From: Pedobacter fastidiosus
Lineage (GTDB): Bacteria > Bacteroidota > Bacteroidia > Sphingobacteriales > Sphingobacteriaceae
Direction: 5' to 3'
NCBI RefSeq assembly: GCF_014306625.1
Contig: NZ_JACRYL010000010.1
Location: 132,763 to 196,762, forward strand
Length of the DNA stretch: 64,000 nt
This document shows, one piece after another, positions 63,786 through 64,000 of this stretch. Made by a program: the position numbers and the translations under genes. The notes beneath the pieces are model-generated. The model did not search any database. It saw only the letters and a list, made by a program, of their open reading frames with translations, and had not been told where the DNA came from. Within the stretch, counting starts at the first letter, position 1; each line of letters begins with the position of its first letter.

Positions 63786-64000
63786 GTATTACAAACTTAG
63801 ATAAATTTGTTATTTCATACTATATAAATGTAGGTGTGTGCGTAAGCTTTAAAAATTAATGACATTCGTTTCAGCTTTGACAAATTTACTAGTGCTTTGG
63901 AATTGATTTTTCAAAGCCTTTCACTTAATTATAGATTTTTTTGAAAACGAATGGTTCGGTATTTCATCGCAATTGTAGCCCCGCTATCCATTTCAAGCCG
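63786..64000. other. Right-end intergenic sequence
   Basis: These 215 bp lie upstream of the ABC transporter gene. They are AT-rich with no recognisable gene; they probably hold its promoter. They may also contain the start of an element that continues outside the window. Confidence 0.3.

Overview
The window looks like chromosome from a Bacteroidota bacterium of the Sphingobacteriaceae, most like Pedobacter. The reasons are an AT-rich genome, a SusC/SusD pair with a hybrid two-component regulator, type IX secretion (T9SS) proteins (PorV, SprB repeats, a T9SS sorting tail), a DUF3276 protein and a DASH cryptochrome. The taxon is inferred from gene content, not from a marker gene.

Layout. 1-1435: end of a phytanoyl-CoA dioxygenase-like gene and an SDR oxidoreductase. 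1873-13990: a polysaccharide utilisation locus with SusC, SusD, two GH43 enzymes, a clan GH-A glycosidase and a hybrid two-component regulator, probably for an arabinose-containing glycan. 14119-17374: a three-gene phosphorelay operon. 17525-18897: a broken gene with a DACNV-type sensor and a diadenylate-cyclase-like domain. 18921-26317: regulators, an acyltransferase, a frameshifted GH78-like rhamnosidase gene and an aldo/keto reductase with its AraC regulator. 26693-28084: a DASH cryptochrome.

28547-56155 is the most interesting part: a T9SS-associated polymorphic toxin locus. Four large secreted proteins are encoded close together: a 1514-aa protein of unknown family, an FN3 protein, a SprB-repeat protein with a T9SS sorting domain, and a 2062-aa protein with FN3-like modules, an internal zincin protease motif and a variable C-terminal tip. 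A candidate immunity gene follows the large toxin by 2 bp. Next comes a silent store of displaced toxin cassettes. It has three copies of a 281-282 bp repeat, two start-less toxin tips with PD-(D/E)xK-like nuclease motifs, a third nuclease fragment, four more immunity genes (three tandem near-copies, each separated by a relic of the toxin 3' end) and an IS1-type transposase remnant. After the cassettes come a second-locus-type PorV homologue, a small lipoprotein, a PKD lipoprotein and an outer-membrane barrel protein. I infer that the full-length toxin swaps tips by recombination between its conserved pre-toxin region and the cassettes, while old immunity genes are kept.

56686-63785 is housekeeping: tRNA-Arg(CCG), MgtE, a HAD hydrolase, YchF, a small membrane protein, a 94-bp tandem repeat, a DUF3276 protein and an MsbA-like ABC exporter. 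Two genes carry clear inactivating lesions (17525-18897 and 21749-24273). These could be true pseudogenes or base-level sequence errors.
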